A stretch of DNA of 36,578 bases from a bacterium. GTDB lineage: Bacteria > Planctomycetota > Phycisphaerae > Phycisphaerales > UBA1924. Location: NCBI GenBank assembly GCA_024743075.1, contig JANSXG010000013.1:1-36578 (forward strand). Reading direction: 5' to 3'. This document shows positions 16,980-26,503 of the stretch, in pieces. A model generated the notes under the pieces. That model made no database searches, was not told the origin of the DNA, and saw only the letters and a program-made list of their open reading frames with translations. The position numbers were made by a program, and so were the translations under genes. Within the stretch, counting starts at the first letter, position 1. The number at the start of each line of letters is the position of its first letter.

Positions 16980-18256
16980 CGCGGCGGCTCGACCGGGCGC
17001 ATTTCGACAAGCGTCAGCGAGCGCGGATCGCGAGCGCTCGGACCGACGAGGATGAACGGGCGAACCGCATCGGTCGTCGCACGCGGCACCCAAACCTCAT
17101 CCGACACGCTCGATGCCGGCAGCGCCTCCAGCACGCGCCCGCGTCGCACCAGCGTCTGGTGCTTCAGACCATCGGGGGTCGTCAGGAAGACCGACCATAC
17201 CGGCTCTCCGCCCGACGCACGCCGGACGTGCCAGGCCCCAGCGATCGATTGATTCTCCAGCAGAGTCACCGCCCCGCTGGCGATCTCGAAGACCGCCATG
17301 CGCCCGGCGCTAGGATGGAAGAACAGCACCCCCGGTGGTTGATCGTCGCCCGCCTCGGGGCTGAGCGGCATGGGCGACTGGAGCGGCGACATCGCCTGAT
17401 AGGCGACCAGCGGATCCGATGACGAACTGACCGGGCGCCGTGCCAGAACAATCGAACGGACCGAGGCGTCCGAAGCCGACTCCAGCCGGATCGCGACCAG
17501 GTCCGACCCCGCGGTCGACTGGGTCATCGCGAGGAGAATGTCGGGATCGCTCGTCGCAGTCGGCATCTGGTACGAGACGCCGGGCTCGGCTCGCTGATCC
17601 GAACCGGCCCCGCTGCGTACCAGCAGGCCCCGGCGTTCGCTGAGGCTCGACCGCTGGGTGCTCACGAACGCGCTTCTGGGCCCGGCGCCGGTCAGCGTTG
17701 CGCTGGATGACACGACGTCAACGGTCGTCAGCCAAGTCACTCCGCCGCTCGCCCAGTTCACCTTTCCGATTCGACGATTGCCGTCGGGCATGATCCGCTC
17801 GATCAGAAACCCGGCGTCGTCGGCCGAGCGCCCGAGGAGGCAACCAGGAGGAAGGTCCTCGACCCAACGGATCCGCCGGGGCGGCGTGGTGCTGAGGTCG
17901 TAGGCCTCAACACCGGTCCGCATCGAGACGGCTTGCCCCGGCTCGGCGAGCAACGACGCCCAGTCCGGTGCCTCGCCGGTTTGTGTCGCAAGAAAGCGGC
18001 CATCGGGCGAGAACACCGGAAGGACCTGCCCGTCGAACGGGATGTCTCCGAGCGCGCGCGTCGCCAGCACCACCCGCGAGTTCACGACGGCCGCGACAGC
18101 GGAAGTGTCGAACGGGATCTCCGCGGCTTCTCTCGAAGTCACCGACGGCGTCGAAGCGTCCGCGCGGGTTGGCGTGACCGGCTTGACATCGGTCACCGTA
18201 CAACCGGAGAGCCCCCCGAGAAGGCAGAGACCCGCCGCGATCAGTCGCCGTACCAC
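16976..18256 (-). CDS. Lipoprotein of unknown function, last gene of the T2SS operon
   Basis: The 426-residue protein has a lipobox (GGLSGC, Cys19) after a short hydrophobic stretch, so it should be lipid-anchored. The rest is beta-rich, with phrases like VFSPDGRFLATQ that resemble beta-propeller (TolB/WD-like) blades, but no domain is certain. It starts with GTG at 18256, inside the 3' end of gspD (16-nt overlap), so it is co-translated with the secretin. Placement after gspD suggests a T2SS accessory or pilotin-like role; this is inference only, since pilotins are normally much smaller. Its stop overlaps that of pdeM on the other strand. Confidence 0.75.
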   Translation of the reverse strand: MVRRLIAAGLCLLGGLSGCTVTDVKPVTPTRADASTPSVTSREAAEIPFDTSAVAAVVNSRVVLATRALGDIPFDGQVLPVFSPDGRFLATQTGEAPDWASLLAEPGQAVSMRTGVEAYDLSTTPPRRIRWVEDLPPGCLLGRSADDAGFLIERIMPDGNRRIGKVNWASGGVTWLTTVDVVSSSATLTGAGPRSAFVSTQRSSLSERRGLLVRSGAGSDQRAEPGVSYQMPTATSDPDILLAMTQSTAGSDLVAIRLESASDASVRSIVLARRPVSSSSDPLVAYQAMSPLQSPMPLSPEAGDDQPPGVLFFHPSAGRMAVFEIASGAVTLLENQSIAGAWHVRRASGGEPVWSVFLTTPDGLKHQTLVRRGRVLEALPASSVSDEVWVPRATTDAVRPFILVGPSARDPRSLTLVEMRPVEPPR

Positions 18257-20742
18257 GAGGAGTCCTCCTCGGACGGCTTCTCGGGCTGGTCGTCGTCCTT
18301 CAACTGGTTCAGTTGCCGACGCAGGTCTTCCAATCGCTGGCGGTACGGCTCATTGAGATTCTGAACCTCTTCGTCGTTCTGCACCACGATCGGCGTGATG
18401 AACGCGACGAGTTCGGCGTTCTCGGTGCTCCGCTCCACCGAGGTGAACAGCGCACCGATGATCGGGATGTCACCGAGGAGCGGGACCTTGCGTGTGATAT
18501 CCGACTCCTCGCTGCGGAGGATGCCCGAGATCACGACGGTCTGGCCGTTCTGCACGATGAGCTGCGTGGTCGTCTCACGCCGATCGAAGATGAAGAAACC
18601 GTCGGCGGTCTGCGTCGGCTGGATCGAACTCAGTTCGAGGTTCACGCGAAGGTCCACCGCGCCCTGCGTCGTGATCCGCGGGCGCGTCCGCAAACTGATG
18701 CCGACAGCGCGGTACTCGCGCGTCGCGATGATGTTCCCGTCCTGCGTGGTGTTCGTGTCGGTGACGATCGGCACGTCCTGGCCGTCGAAAAACACCGCCT
18801 CCTGATTGTCGGAGGTGAAGATGCGCGGTTCGGAAAGGATCTTGACATCGCCGTCCTGCTGCAGCGCCTGGAACACCAGGTTCAGATCGGCTTCGGCGCT
18901 CAGGACAGACGTATCGAAAAGATTGCTGAGGAAATCGTTCTGCGTGCCGGTGGTGTTGGTCCCGACGGATATGGCGTTGTCACCGTTGGCCGGGTTGATG
19001 TTGCCCGAACCCCAGCGCAGGCCCAGCGAAAGGTCGTCGCTCACCGAGACCTCGGCGATGACGGCCGAGATCAGCACCTGACGCCCCGGCTTGTCAAGTG
19101 AACCGATCAGTTCGCCGATCGACGAGCGGTATTCCGGCGGCGACAGCACCATCACCGCGTTCTGACGCCAGACCGGCACAATGCGGATCCGACCGATCAG
19201 GTTCGACGAGTTGCGCACGTCCGTCGGCGGCTGGGCGCGCTGCCACCAGAACGTGACGAGGTTCGCGTCCTGCTGCGTGTTGTTGTTGGTCGCCGTGTCG
19301 TCGCTGCTGGCGAACGGGCTCGAAGTCGCGCCGGTGCTCGACAGCCCCGACTCCTGACGCGGCAACTGCGCGATCGTGTTCTCCTGCGCGAGCAGCGTGT
19401 TGAGCTGCTCGGCCAGTTCTTCGGCGTTCGCGTGCTTGAGTTCGATGATCTCCGGCAAGCCCGCATCGACCGGCTGGTCGATGTTTGCGATGATCTCGTC
19501 GATGGCCACGAGGTTGTCCGGGCTCTTCGCGATCACCATGATCCGGCCCGCTTCGGGGATCGCGACGAAACTGAACTGTCCGGCCAGACGCCCAACGCCC
19601 TGCCCCGAACTCGGGGCCGACGTTGCGTTCCGACCGGTCCCGCTTGTCGCGGTCGTCCCGCTGCTCGCTCCGAAGAGTTCGGTCAGCAGATCCGCGACCT
19701 TCACCGGGTCCGAGTGTTTGAGTTCGTAGGTCTTCGGCACAACATCGTCGGGCTGGATCGGCAGGTCCCACTCGTTCTCGATCTGGGCCCGGATCTGTTG
19801 CACAACGGTTTCTTCGCCGAGAACCGTGACGGAGTTCTGCTGCACGTTGACGGTGACGCGGAGATTCTCTGAGGTTGAAGCGCTCGAGTCGTCTTCGTTG
19901 TCTCCGCCGCGTCCGCGCTGGCGATTGAAGAACGATCGAGCGATCTCCTCCTCGCTTCGATCGTCGGCCTGGAACAGCTCGGTGATGTTCTCGGCGAGCT
20001 GCGTCGCGTCGGCGTAACGCAGTCGGAACGTCGCCGACACCAGATTCGCAGTCGCCGGCCGGTCCAGCGCACTGATGAGCCGCTCCATGCGCTGGAGCAA
20101 CGCGATGTTCCCCCGCACGACCACGGAATTCGAATCCGGATCGAAAGCGATGCGCGCGTAGTCGGGCAACGCCTGATCGTCGGTCAGGACATCCTCGAGG
20201 TTCTCCGCGCTGGAGTAGTCGAGCTGGTACACCTTCTCGGCGATCGTGCCGAGGTCGGTGCGTCCCAGCACCGACTCGTCCGGGCCGATGACCGGCACAT
20301 CCTGCCGATCGATCTCCTCGATCAGCCGAAGGATGATCAGATCTTCCGTCTCGACGATGCCGACGCCGTCCTGCTGCAGCGCGAGGAACACGTAGTCCAG
20401 CGCGACATTCTGAGGCAGCGGCTTGTCAGAGATCACCGTCACCCGGCGGGTGAGAATCTCCGGACGCGGGAGCACGACCTTGCCGGTCGATTCCACGATA
20501 AACGGGATAAGACGGCTCACCGGCACGTTGTCGAACGCGAGCGTCGTCGTCTTCCCGTCGGTCATGCGCCGGCCGTTCGGACCCGTCTGCGCCGGCTGCT
20601 GACTCTGTTCGGCCTCCGGTTGCCCCGACGGAGGGTCAGCGTCCTGGGCGGACGCTGGCGCGACGGCGTACCCGGCGAATGCCGAAAGCATCGCGGCGGC
20701 GGTCATCGAGGCGAAGCTGTTGCGAAAACTGGTACGGATCAT
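18241..20742 (-). CDS. gspD: Type II secretion system secretin GspD
   Basis: GspD forms the outer-membrane channel of the T2SS. The 833-residue protein has a signal peptide (cleavage likely after APASA, about residue 32), an N0 domain (about 65-140), several N1-N3 KH-like repeats (for instance KVYQLDYSSAENLEDVL, TFRLRYADATQLAENI, TYELKHSDPVKVADLL, IIELKHANAEELAEQL) and a C-terminal secretin domain with the signature VPLLGDIPIIGALF. Linkers rich in Ser, Thr, Gly and Asn separate the N repeats. The extreme C-terminus is charged, with no obvious S-domain. The ATG at 20742 directly abuts the TGA of the upstream gene (TGAATG), and the lipoprotein gene begins within its end. Confidence 0.96.
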   Translation of the reverse strand: MIRTSFRNSFASMTAAAMLSAFAGYAVAPASAQDADPPSGQPEAEQSQQPAQTGPNGRRMTDGKTTTLAFDNVPVSRLIPFIVESTGKVVLPRPEILTRRVTVISDKPLPQNVALDYVFLALQQDGVGIVETEDLIILRLIEEIDRQDVPVIGPDESVLGRTDLGTIAEKVYQLDYSSAENLEDVLTDDQALPDYARIAFDPDSNSVVVRGNIALLQRMERLISALDRPATANLVSATFRLRYADATQLAENITELFQADDRSEEEIARSFFNRQRGRGGDNEDDSSASTSENLRVTVNVQQNSVTVLGEETVVQQIRAQIENEWDLPIQPDDVVPKTYELKHSDPVKVADLLTELFGASSGTTATSGTGRNATSAPSSGQGVGRLAGQFSFVAIPEAGRIMVIAKSPDNLVAIDEIIANIDQPVDAGLPEIIELKHANAEELAEQLNTLLAQENTIAQLPRQESGLSSTGATSSPFASSDDTATNNNTQQDANLVTFWWQRAQPPTDVRNSSNLIGRIRIVPVWRQNAVMVLSPPEYRSSIGELIGSLDKPGRQVLISAVIAEVSVSDDLSLGLRWGSGNINPANGDNAISVGTNTTGTQNDFLSNLFDTSVLSAEADLNLVFQALQQDGDVKILSEPRIFTSDNQEAVFFDGQDVPIVTDTNTTQDGNIIATREYRAVGISLRTRPRITTQGAVDLRVNLELSSIQPTQTADGFFIFDRRETTTQLIVQNGQTVVISGILRSEESDITRKVPLLGDIPIIGALFTSVERSTENAELVAFITPIVVQNDEEVQNLNEPYRQRLEDLRRQLNQLKDDDQPEKPSEEDSSWYGD

Positions 20743-21345
20743 TCAAAGGTCTCCCGACTGGTCTTCCGCCGGCTCATCTTCGGGCTTGACCAGAAAGTCG
20801 GAGGTCGTTCGTTCAAAGAGTTGCACATCAAACTCGACGCCGCGCCAGCGGACCTTCACGGACCAAGGCAGGTTGGTCGAGAGCACTTCCACACCGCTCT
20901 GGCCTTCGCCCCCGGCGGTGAGGGTCATGTCGTTTTCGAAGGTCACCCGGTCGTCCCAGACGTAGGCGATGGACGGCCCGCCATAACGGCTGGGCGGCGG
21001 CGGCTCGCGCGGGACCACCGGCTCGGGATCCTCGTCCACTTCGCGCACCGGAGGGGGAGGAGGCGGCGGCGGGATCGGGGCGGGTGGCACAAAAAACGCC
21101 GATCGGTTCGTGAATCGCGTCGCGTCTCGTTCGAGATCCGAACTGAATCTCTCCAGACCACGCTCGCGGAGGTTCGCGTCGATCGACACCGCGGAACCGC
21201 TCGTGCGACCAAAGAAATCCTTCGCGGCAGGAACAACCGATGCCACGCCCGCGTAGAGCGCAAGCCCCAACGCAAGCACGGCAAGCCAGCCGAGCCAACC
21301 GAGTCCCGACGCGAGGCCGCGATAGTCAACGATTCGTTCGGTCAT
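20743..21345 (-). CDS. GspC/PilP-like inner-membrane protein of the T2SS
   Basis: The 200-residue protein has one membrane segment near the N-terminus (LGWLAVLALGLALYAGVASVV), a periplasmic stretch with a run of prolines, and a short beta-rich C-terminal domain. This layout and its place between GspM and GspD match GspC or PilP, which link the inner-membrane platform to the secretin, but sequence similarity is too weak for me to name it firmly. The ATG at 21345 overlaps the gspM stop (ATGA) and has AGGAGAG six bases upstream; a start 10 codons earlier is possible but less likely. No PDZ domain is present. Confidence 0.7.
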   Translation of the reverse strand: MTERIVDYRGLASGLGWLGWLAVLALGLALYAGVASVVPAAKDFFGRTSGSAVSIDANLRERGLERFSSDLERDATRFTNRSAFFVPPAPIPPPPPPPPVREVDEDPEPVVPREPPPPSRYGGPSIAYVWDDRVTFENDMTLTAGGEGQSGVEVLSTNLPWSVKVRWRGVEFDVQLFERTTSDFLVKPEDEPAEDQSGDL

Positions 21346-21941
21346 CGCAGACTCTCCTGGCCGGCGTGTGCCCAAGACTCGGTCTCGATCTGGGCAGTCA
21401 GCACACGCTGGTCGGCGGAGTTCAGCCGAAGGCGAACCGCACTCACCGAGTGGATCAGCGGTGAAGCCTCGAGCCGGCGCACGATGGCGATGATCTGTTC
21501 CGGCGAGGCATCGAAGTTCGCCGTGAACCGCACGCGCGACAGCTGCGCGCCGGGCGGCACCAGAGCGTTGCGGATTGCGTCGCTGCTCATTCCGAGTTCG
21601 CCGCTCTGCAAGCGCACACCCGTGACCGACTCGAACTCCTGCTGAACTTCCTGCCAGAGAGCGTACACGTCGGGCTCGACTTCTCTTAGCGGACGAGGAG
21701 GGAGCACCTCACCGTGGCGGGCAAGGCCGCGTTCGAAATTCGAAAGGTCCGCCTCGCGGTCCTTGACTTGCTCTTCGAGCTCAGCGAGGCGTAACTTCGC
21801 CCCCTGCACGTCGTCGTCGAGTCTCGTATACAGGTTGAGCGCCGGTTCGACCGCAGCGAAGTACAGCACAAACGCGACGAGCGCGAAGATCGCCCATCGC
21901 ATCGCCCGAGGCAGACCGAGGAATCGTTCTTCGAGTGTCAC
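21342..21941 (-). CDS. gspM: GspM/PilO-like T2SS assembly platform protein
   Basis: The 199-residue protein has a short cytoplasmic tail, one membrane helix (WAIFALVAFVLYFAAVEPAL), a coiled coil (about 40-75, LRLAELEEQVKDREADL) and a ferredoxin-like periplasmic domain, as in GspM and PilO. These proteins pair with GspL/PilN under the secretion ATPase. It starts with GTG inside the gspL stop (GTGA) and ends in an ATGA with the next gene. The name rests on topology and position; it could equally be called PilO-like. Confidence 0.78.
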   Translation of the reverse strand: MTLEERFLGLPRAMRWAIFALVAFVLYFAAVEPALNLYTRLDDDVQGAKLRLAELEEQVKDREADLSNFERGLARHGEVLPPRPLREVEPDVYALWQEVQQEFESVTGVRLQSGELGMSSDAIRNALVPPGAQLSRVRFTANFDASPEQIIAIVRRLEASPLIHSVSAVRLRLNSADQRVLTAQIETESWAHAGQESLR

Positions 21942-23935
21942 TCGCCACCCCCTTCCTGCTGTGCTTCTCGCGCCCGGTTGCGGAGCTTGGTGACCTCTTC
22001 GTCGAGGCGACGCTTGACGTCGTCGGCGATGCCCTCCTGGCCGGACGCACGACGTCGATTCACCATCTCGCGCATCGCCTCCTGCTGGCCGAGGGCGGCG
22101 ATCTGGTCGTCGGTCAACGCCTCGGGGATCGGCGGAGGGGCTTCCTCGCCGCCGGACCGGCTGCCGCCCTGGAACATGTCGCGACGCTCGGTCCGAGCCT
22201 CGGAACCGCTGCTCCCGGCCGAAGCTACCTCGGTCCCGCCACCTGCGTCAGTGCCGGATGACGAACCACCGCTCGGGCGCGTCGGCGTGCGATCGGTGCT
22301 CGATACGGTTCGGGGAGTCGACGCGCCGCGTGGCAAACCGCTCTCGGTCCGCGTGATTGCGCTGACGATGGGAGCGCCGCGACGCCAGACCTCTGCGCCC
22401 TCTTCGCCGTATATCTTTTCAGCAAGGTTCCGCTCGGCGTAGTTCACATCCGCCGGGTACCTGGGCGTAAAGAACGGGCGCGAGATCAGCCCTTCGAGCG
22501 TGAACTCAACCCCCGCGCCATCGCCCAGGCTCTGTGTCGTGGGCGTGGTGACCGATGCGAAGACGCTCGACTCATTGAGCAGCCGCGTCATCGACGGCAC
22601 CAGCGACAGAGAGTCCGCGATGCCGCGCACCTTGAACTGCTCGGGTGCAATGATCTCGAGATCGCGCACAAGCGTCAATCGATCACGATCCGTCGCGGGT
22701 AGACCCGCGCTCAGATCGGCGAGGAGTTTAGCCATGGGCAGGCGAGTGCGGTCCAGTTCCGAATAGAGCGCCAGTTGTTCTTTCAGCGTGAGCACCGCCA
22801 GCGGCTCGCCGTCCTCATCGGAACCGACGGCTATGACCGGCGCAGATTCGGCGAGGAACGACTCGGCCTCGGCGATGCGAGACCGCAGCCCGTTCAGATG
22901 CAGGTACGAGATCAGCAGCGGAAGCAGCAGCGCCAACACGAGACCGGCGGCGAGCAGCGCAGCGGCCGATCTCGGACGCTGCAAGGCCAGCAGCACACGC
23001 TCCACTCCGCCACGCTTCACGGTCGGCGGAGTCGTGCGCAGGTCGAACAACGCAGCAGACGCCAGCCCGGACCGCAGCGCCGCACAGGCAACGCCGAGCG
23101 CGACGCCGAACGAGTCGAACCACTCGTTGTCGTCGCGAGCGCCGGCGACCGACGTCGCTATCGCGCTCCGCGAATCCGCATCCAGCAGCAGCGAGCGATT
23201 CAGACCGGCCGCAGGAACCGAGCCGGCGTTGATCTTCTGGCCGAGGCCGCGAAGGCAGCGGTCGGCGGCGTCTTCGAACGACTCGGGTTCCGACGCGTCC
23301 TCGAGGACCGTACGGATGGCGTAGGCATCAACGCCCGCGCCTACCGCGCCGATGCACCCGTTCTGCCGATCGAGACTTGCCACCGCGCGAGGACCGCCCG
23401 CACCGCCGACCCGTGCAACCAGCAACAGTTCGGCGAGACCGACCATCTCGGCCGACCACGATGTCCAGGGAACCGGCTGGTCCGCCGGGTCCGACCGATC
23501 CGGCCAGCCGACAAGCAGCGCGGTCCGGAATCCGGGCGAGGCTGGAAGCGGCACCGTCCCGCCGACCTTGCGGTATGAAGAAATCGACGGCGGCAATTCG
23601 GCATCCGCGAGCAGTGCCGAAGCATCGGCGAGTTCGGCATCATGCCCCTCGGGCACCTCCACCGCCCGGCAAACGGCATCACCGGAGGTCAATACCCCGA
23701 TCGTGGCGTCCGGGCGATGCCGTTCGGTCATCTCCGTCACGACACTCGCGAGATCGCCTGAAACGGTGGTTGCCTCGAGTACGCGTGCCTTGCGACCGTC
23801 CGGGCTGGCGGCCTCGGCGACGAGCAGACCCCAGACGCCGCTACGCTGATGGGCGACCAGCACGCGCCGGGCGCGCGGGGAGCCCTTGGACGAAGCCGAT
23901 CGCTTGGAAGATGTCGAATCTGAGCGGGAACTCAC
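21938..23935 (-). CDS. gspL: GspL-like protein (PilM-type domain fused to PilN-type domain)
   Basis: The 665-residue protein has a basic Ser-rich N-terminus, a cytoplasmic actin-like domain of PilM/GspL type (about 24-305), one membrane helix (about 323-345), a coiled coil, and a PilN-like periplasmic domain (about 380-500). GspL anchors the GspE ATPase to the membrane. It is longer than usual GspL (about 400): a low-complexity Ser/Gly/Thr tail (about 530-600) and a charged helical end (about 610-665) are added. It starts with GTG overlapping the gspK stop (GTGA) and ends with GTGA into gspM. Identity is by architecture and operon position. Confidence 0.78.
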   Translation of the reverse strand: MSSRSDSTSSKRSASSKGSPRARRVLVAHQRSGVWGLLVAEAASPDGRKARVLEATTVSGDLASVVTEMTERHRPDATIGVLTSGDAVCRAVEVPEGHDAELADASALLADAELPPSISSYRKVGGTVPLPASPGFRTALLVGWPDRSDPADQPVPWTSWSAEMVGLAELLLVARVGGAGGPRAVASLDRQNGCIGAVGAGVDAYAIRTVLEDASEPESFEDAADRCLRGLGQKINAGSVPAAGLNRSLLLDADSRSAIATSVAGARDDNEWFDSFGVALGVACAALRSGLASAALFDLRTTPPTVKRGGVERVLLALQRPRSAAALLAAGLVLALLLPLLISYLHLNGLRSRIAEAESFLAESAPVIAVGSDEDGEPLAVLTLKEQLALYSELDRTRLPMAKLLADLSAGLPATDRDRLTLVRDLEIIAPEQFKVRGIADSLSLVPSMTRLLNESSVFASVTTPTTQSLGDGAGVEFTLEGLISRPFFTPRYPADVNYAERNLAEKIYGEEGAEVWRRGAPIVSAITRTESGLPRGASTPRTVSSTDRTPTRPSGGSSSGTDAGGGTEVASAGSSGSEARTERRDMFQGGSRSGGEEAPPPIPEALTDDQIAALGQQEAMREMVNRRRASGQEGIADDVKRRLDEEVTKLRNRAREAQQEGGGE

Positions 23936-25254
23936 CGGATGGTCATCTCCGTTATCACGATCGGAAGGCCCGTACGAGCGACGGTCGCCTGAATCTCGAC
24001 TTCGAGGCCGGAAGCCACATCCACCCCCTTGGAGGTGACCACATAGGCGTTGCTCTGCACGTCGATATACCGACGAATCTGTGCGAGTTGTTGCGGGCTG
24101 GGAAAATATTGCAAGAGATCTGTGAAGTGTACGAAGCCCTGGGGACGCTGATTGCGGATGAACACAATTTGGTCGGCGAATCCCGGCGCATCGCGGAAGA
24201 TCGAGATGTAATCCAGCGTCTCGCGCCGAACCAGATTGATGTTGACCTTGCCCGGTGCAGGACCATCGAGCGGATCTCGCATCGTCGCTTCCGCGAGCAG
24301 ATCACGCTGCTGCTCCGTCGTCAGCGCGATGATCGCACGCAATTCCGCCTGGTTGAACTCTCCGGTCTGCTGAGCGAGGGTCTGCAGCGGGGTCGCCAGA
24401 AAGTCGTCAAGCGATTCGGTCGTCCGGGCGTGGGCGAGGATCGCTGCGGCCTGCAGGCTCGTGATCCCCGGCACACGCTGCTGCAGGTCGCTCTCGGCCG
24501 CCTGCGGCAGGTACAGACGCGGTTCGCCCGAGAACGCCAGCCCCTCGTCGATCGAAGCCGCCGTGATGAACTCCGACCAGCCGGCGTCAAGGATCCCGTC
24601 CCCGTCGTCCGGCGGCCACGTCGCGTCGCCGTCGTCCTCGTTCGCGTCGAGACGACCGTTCAGGTTCCAGTCTTCGCCGCGCAATAACTGCGGATCGACA
24701 TTGATGATCAGTTCGAGTTCGCGGATGGAGCGGAAGTTCGCGTTCCGAGGCGTGATGTTCAGCGCCTCATAGCCGCCGAGTTCGCCCGCTTCGGGATCCC
24801 CGCCTCGCCAACGCACGATCGCGTCGGCCACATCCTCGGTCATCCCCCGGAGTTCCATGAGGTCATCGAACTCCATGAGATTGACATTGACCTTCGCGTG
24901 CGGGTCCTCCGGCCCTTCGTACTGGGTGTCACCCTCCCAGTGTTCGATGCTCCAGGTCACGCCCTCCAGTTCGCCGATCGAGACCTGGATCAGATCGTCG
25001 TAGGTGCCGTATCCCGATGCCTCGTTCGGCGACTGCGTCGCGTTCCCGAGTCGAGCGATTACCGCCTCGAGACCGGCGCGTGCAGCCCACTTCGCGCGGA
25101 CCTTCGACACCGCCTCGCGACCCGACATCGCCTGACGCAGCGCGCTGACCTGCAGCGACACCAGCACCACACCCGCGATGCCGATAGCCAGAAGGACCAC
25201 CACGACCGCGAAGCCGCGATCAGCGCACCGGGCTGCGCGAGGTCGGCTGTTCAC
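23932..25254 (-). CDS. gspK: Minor pseudopilin GspK
   Basis: GspK caps the pseudopilus tip with GspI and GspJ. The 440-residue protein begins with a prepilin-type segment (DRGFAVVVVLLAIGIAGVVLV) and lacks Glu at +5, as is typical of GspK. The first conserved block KVNVNLMEFDDLMELRGM and a second helix-hairpin-like block (KVNINLVRRETLDYI) follow. An Asp-rich insertion (DWNLNGRLDANEDDGD and the residues after it) resembles a calcium-binding loop. It starts with GTG overlapping the gspJ stop by 4 nt. It is longer than the usual 300-330 residues because of the insertions. Confidence 0.9.
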   Translation of the reverse strand: MNSRPRAARCADRGFAVVVVLLAIGIAGVVLVSLQVSALRQAMSGREAVSKVRAKWAARAGLEAVIARLGNATQSPNEASGYGTYDDLIQVSIGELEGVTWSIEHWEGDTQYEGPEDPHAKVNVNLMEFDDLMELRGMTEDVADAIVRWRGGDPEAGELGGYEALNITPRNANFRSIRELELIINVDPQLLRGEDWNLNGRLDANEDDGDATWPPDDGDGILDAGWSEFITAASIDEGLAFSGEPRLYLPQAAESDLQQRVPGITSLQAAAILAHARTTESLDDFLATPLQTLAQQTGEFNQAELRAIIALTTEQQRDLLAEATMRDPLDGPAPGKVNINLVRRETLDYISIFRDAPGFADQIVFIRNQRPQGFVHFTDLLQYFPSPQQLAQIRRYIDVQSNAYVVTSKGVDVASGLEVEIQATVARTGLPIVITEMTIR

Positions 25255-26066
25255 TCCTCTTCCTCCTCAACGCGATCTTCCGGAGCAAGAAACACGTAGG
25301 GGAGCGGAACCCGATCGATCGCCACCGTCCGGCGCGCGTACGCCTCGCGCCGCGGCGAGCCGTAGGTCCGGGGCTCGGTCACGCGCACCGTGATCCGCAG
25401 CGCGTGCGGGTAGCCCTGCTCATCGGAATCCCAGTCGCCGACCCATCGGTCGACATCGAGCGCTTCAACCGAAAACTCGGTCACGCCCTCCATCACCGGG
25501 AACACCACGCCGCCGCCCTCGGGCGTTTCGTCTGGCTGAGGATCGACCCGTCGCCAGAGCACGCCGAGCTCACCCTCCGACGCGTCCTCGTAGAACACAC
25601 GCCCGCGATCCGAGAACTGCCGCCCGCCGACACCCGTGCTCCGCGTCGCGAGCCGGTACTGGACCTCGAACTCGCCGCCCTCGGACCGCTCCCCGAGCTC
25701 ACCGCGGTTGCTGCTGCGCGCCGCAATCGGGGTCTGGGTGAACAACAGCAGTTCATCGGCCCGCACGACTTCGCGCCGGCCGTCAAAGCCCCGTACCTCA
25801 GCCTCGCCGTCGGTCAACAGCACCCGCGCGTAGTACAGGTCGCCGTCGCGCAGCACTCCCGCAACATCCTGCGCGACGCGTTCCACCGCGAGGTTGGCAG
25901 CGTTGCGCACACGCTCGCGGCTCTCCGCGGCGCCCGAAGCCTTGACCGACTGGCTCACCGCCGCCGCCGTCGCCATGCTCACCATCGCGACGATCACGAT
26001 GCCGACGATCAATTCGAGCAGCGTAAGACCCGAACGGCTCATCGATCGAGTGCGTCTGGTCATCAC
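25251..26066 (-). CDS. gspJ: Minor pseudopilin GspJ
   Basis: The 271-residue protein has a class III signal (SRSGLTLLELIVGIVIVAM) with Gly at -1 and Glu at +5, and a long beta-rich C-terminal part, as in GspJ. It ends in a run of glutamates. The GTG at 26066 is followed directly by an ATG at 26063; either could start it (GTGATG), overlapping the gspI stop by 4 or 1 nt. It is placed between gspI and gspK as in standard T2SS operons. Confidence 0.85.
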   Translation of the reverse strand: MMTRRTRSMSRSGLTLLELIVGIVIVAMVSMATAAAVSQSVKASGAAESRERVRNAANLAVERVAQDVAGVLRDGDLYYARVLLTDGEAEVRGFDGRREVVRADELLLFTQTPIAARSSNRGELGERSEGGEFEVQYRLATRSTGVGGRQFSDRGRVFYEDASEGELGVLWRRVDPQPDETPEGGGVVFPVMEGVTEFSVEALDVDRWVGDWDSDEQGYPHALRITVRVTEPRTYGSPRREAYARRTVAIDRVPLPYVFLAPEDRVEEEEE

Positions 26067-26503
26067 GGACGCTCCAGCGACTGCTCGGGCTCGCGATCCG
26101 GATCCGGGTCATCGCCCAAACGCGGCGCGACGAGCGTCTGCACGACGAGCCTCCGCGTCTGCCCCAGATCGTCCCAGAACACCGTCGCCGTGACCTGATA
26201 CGGATCCCCCGCTCCGACCGAGTCGATCTCGACCTCGTACCAGTACGACTCAAACGGTGGCTCGCACTCGCCGCGCAACCCGAACACCCGCCGGAACTGC
26301 TCCGGGCCGACCGCGATCACCTGTTCGAGGAGCTCGTCAGCCAGCATCGCCGCATCCTGAAGGTACTCGCCATCGCGCTGCGCCCGGATCGCCGATGAGT
26401 TCAGACCGATCACCGTCACCAGCGCGATCGAAAGCAGTATCGTCGCCACGATCGCATCGAGCAGAACGAAGCCGCGTCGAAATGAACGCCGTAGCCGTCT
26501 CAC
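26063..26503 (-). CDS. gspI: Minor pseudopilin GspI
   Basis: The 146-residue protein has the prepilin segment RRGFVLLDAIVATILLSIAL. Gly is at -1 but the +5 residue is Asp in place of the usual Glu. GspI nucleates the tip complex with GspJ and GspK. It starts with GTG overlapping the gspH stop (GTGA) and its own stop overlaps gspJ. The length is close to usual for GspI, with a Pro/Asp/Glu-rich tail. Confidence 0.83.
   Translation of the reverse strand: MRRLRRSFRRGFVLLDAIVATILLSIALVTVIGLNSSAIRAQRDGEYLQDAAMLADELLEQVIAVGPEQFRRVFGLRGECEPPFESYWYEVEIDSVGAGDPYQVTATVFWDDLGQTRRLVVQTLVAPRLGDDPDPDREPEQSLERP

Noticed and set aside
11000-17000. Defence island or LigD-type non-homologous end joining system
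   Set aside because: No Ku, primase, nuclease-effector or restriction gene is present; the four genes fit the known ligase-associated repair cassette.
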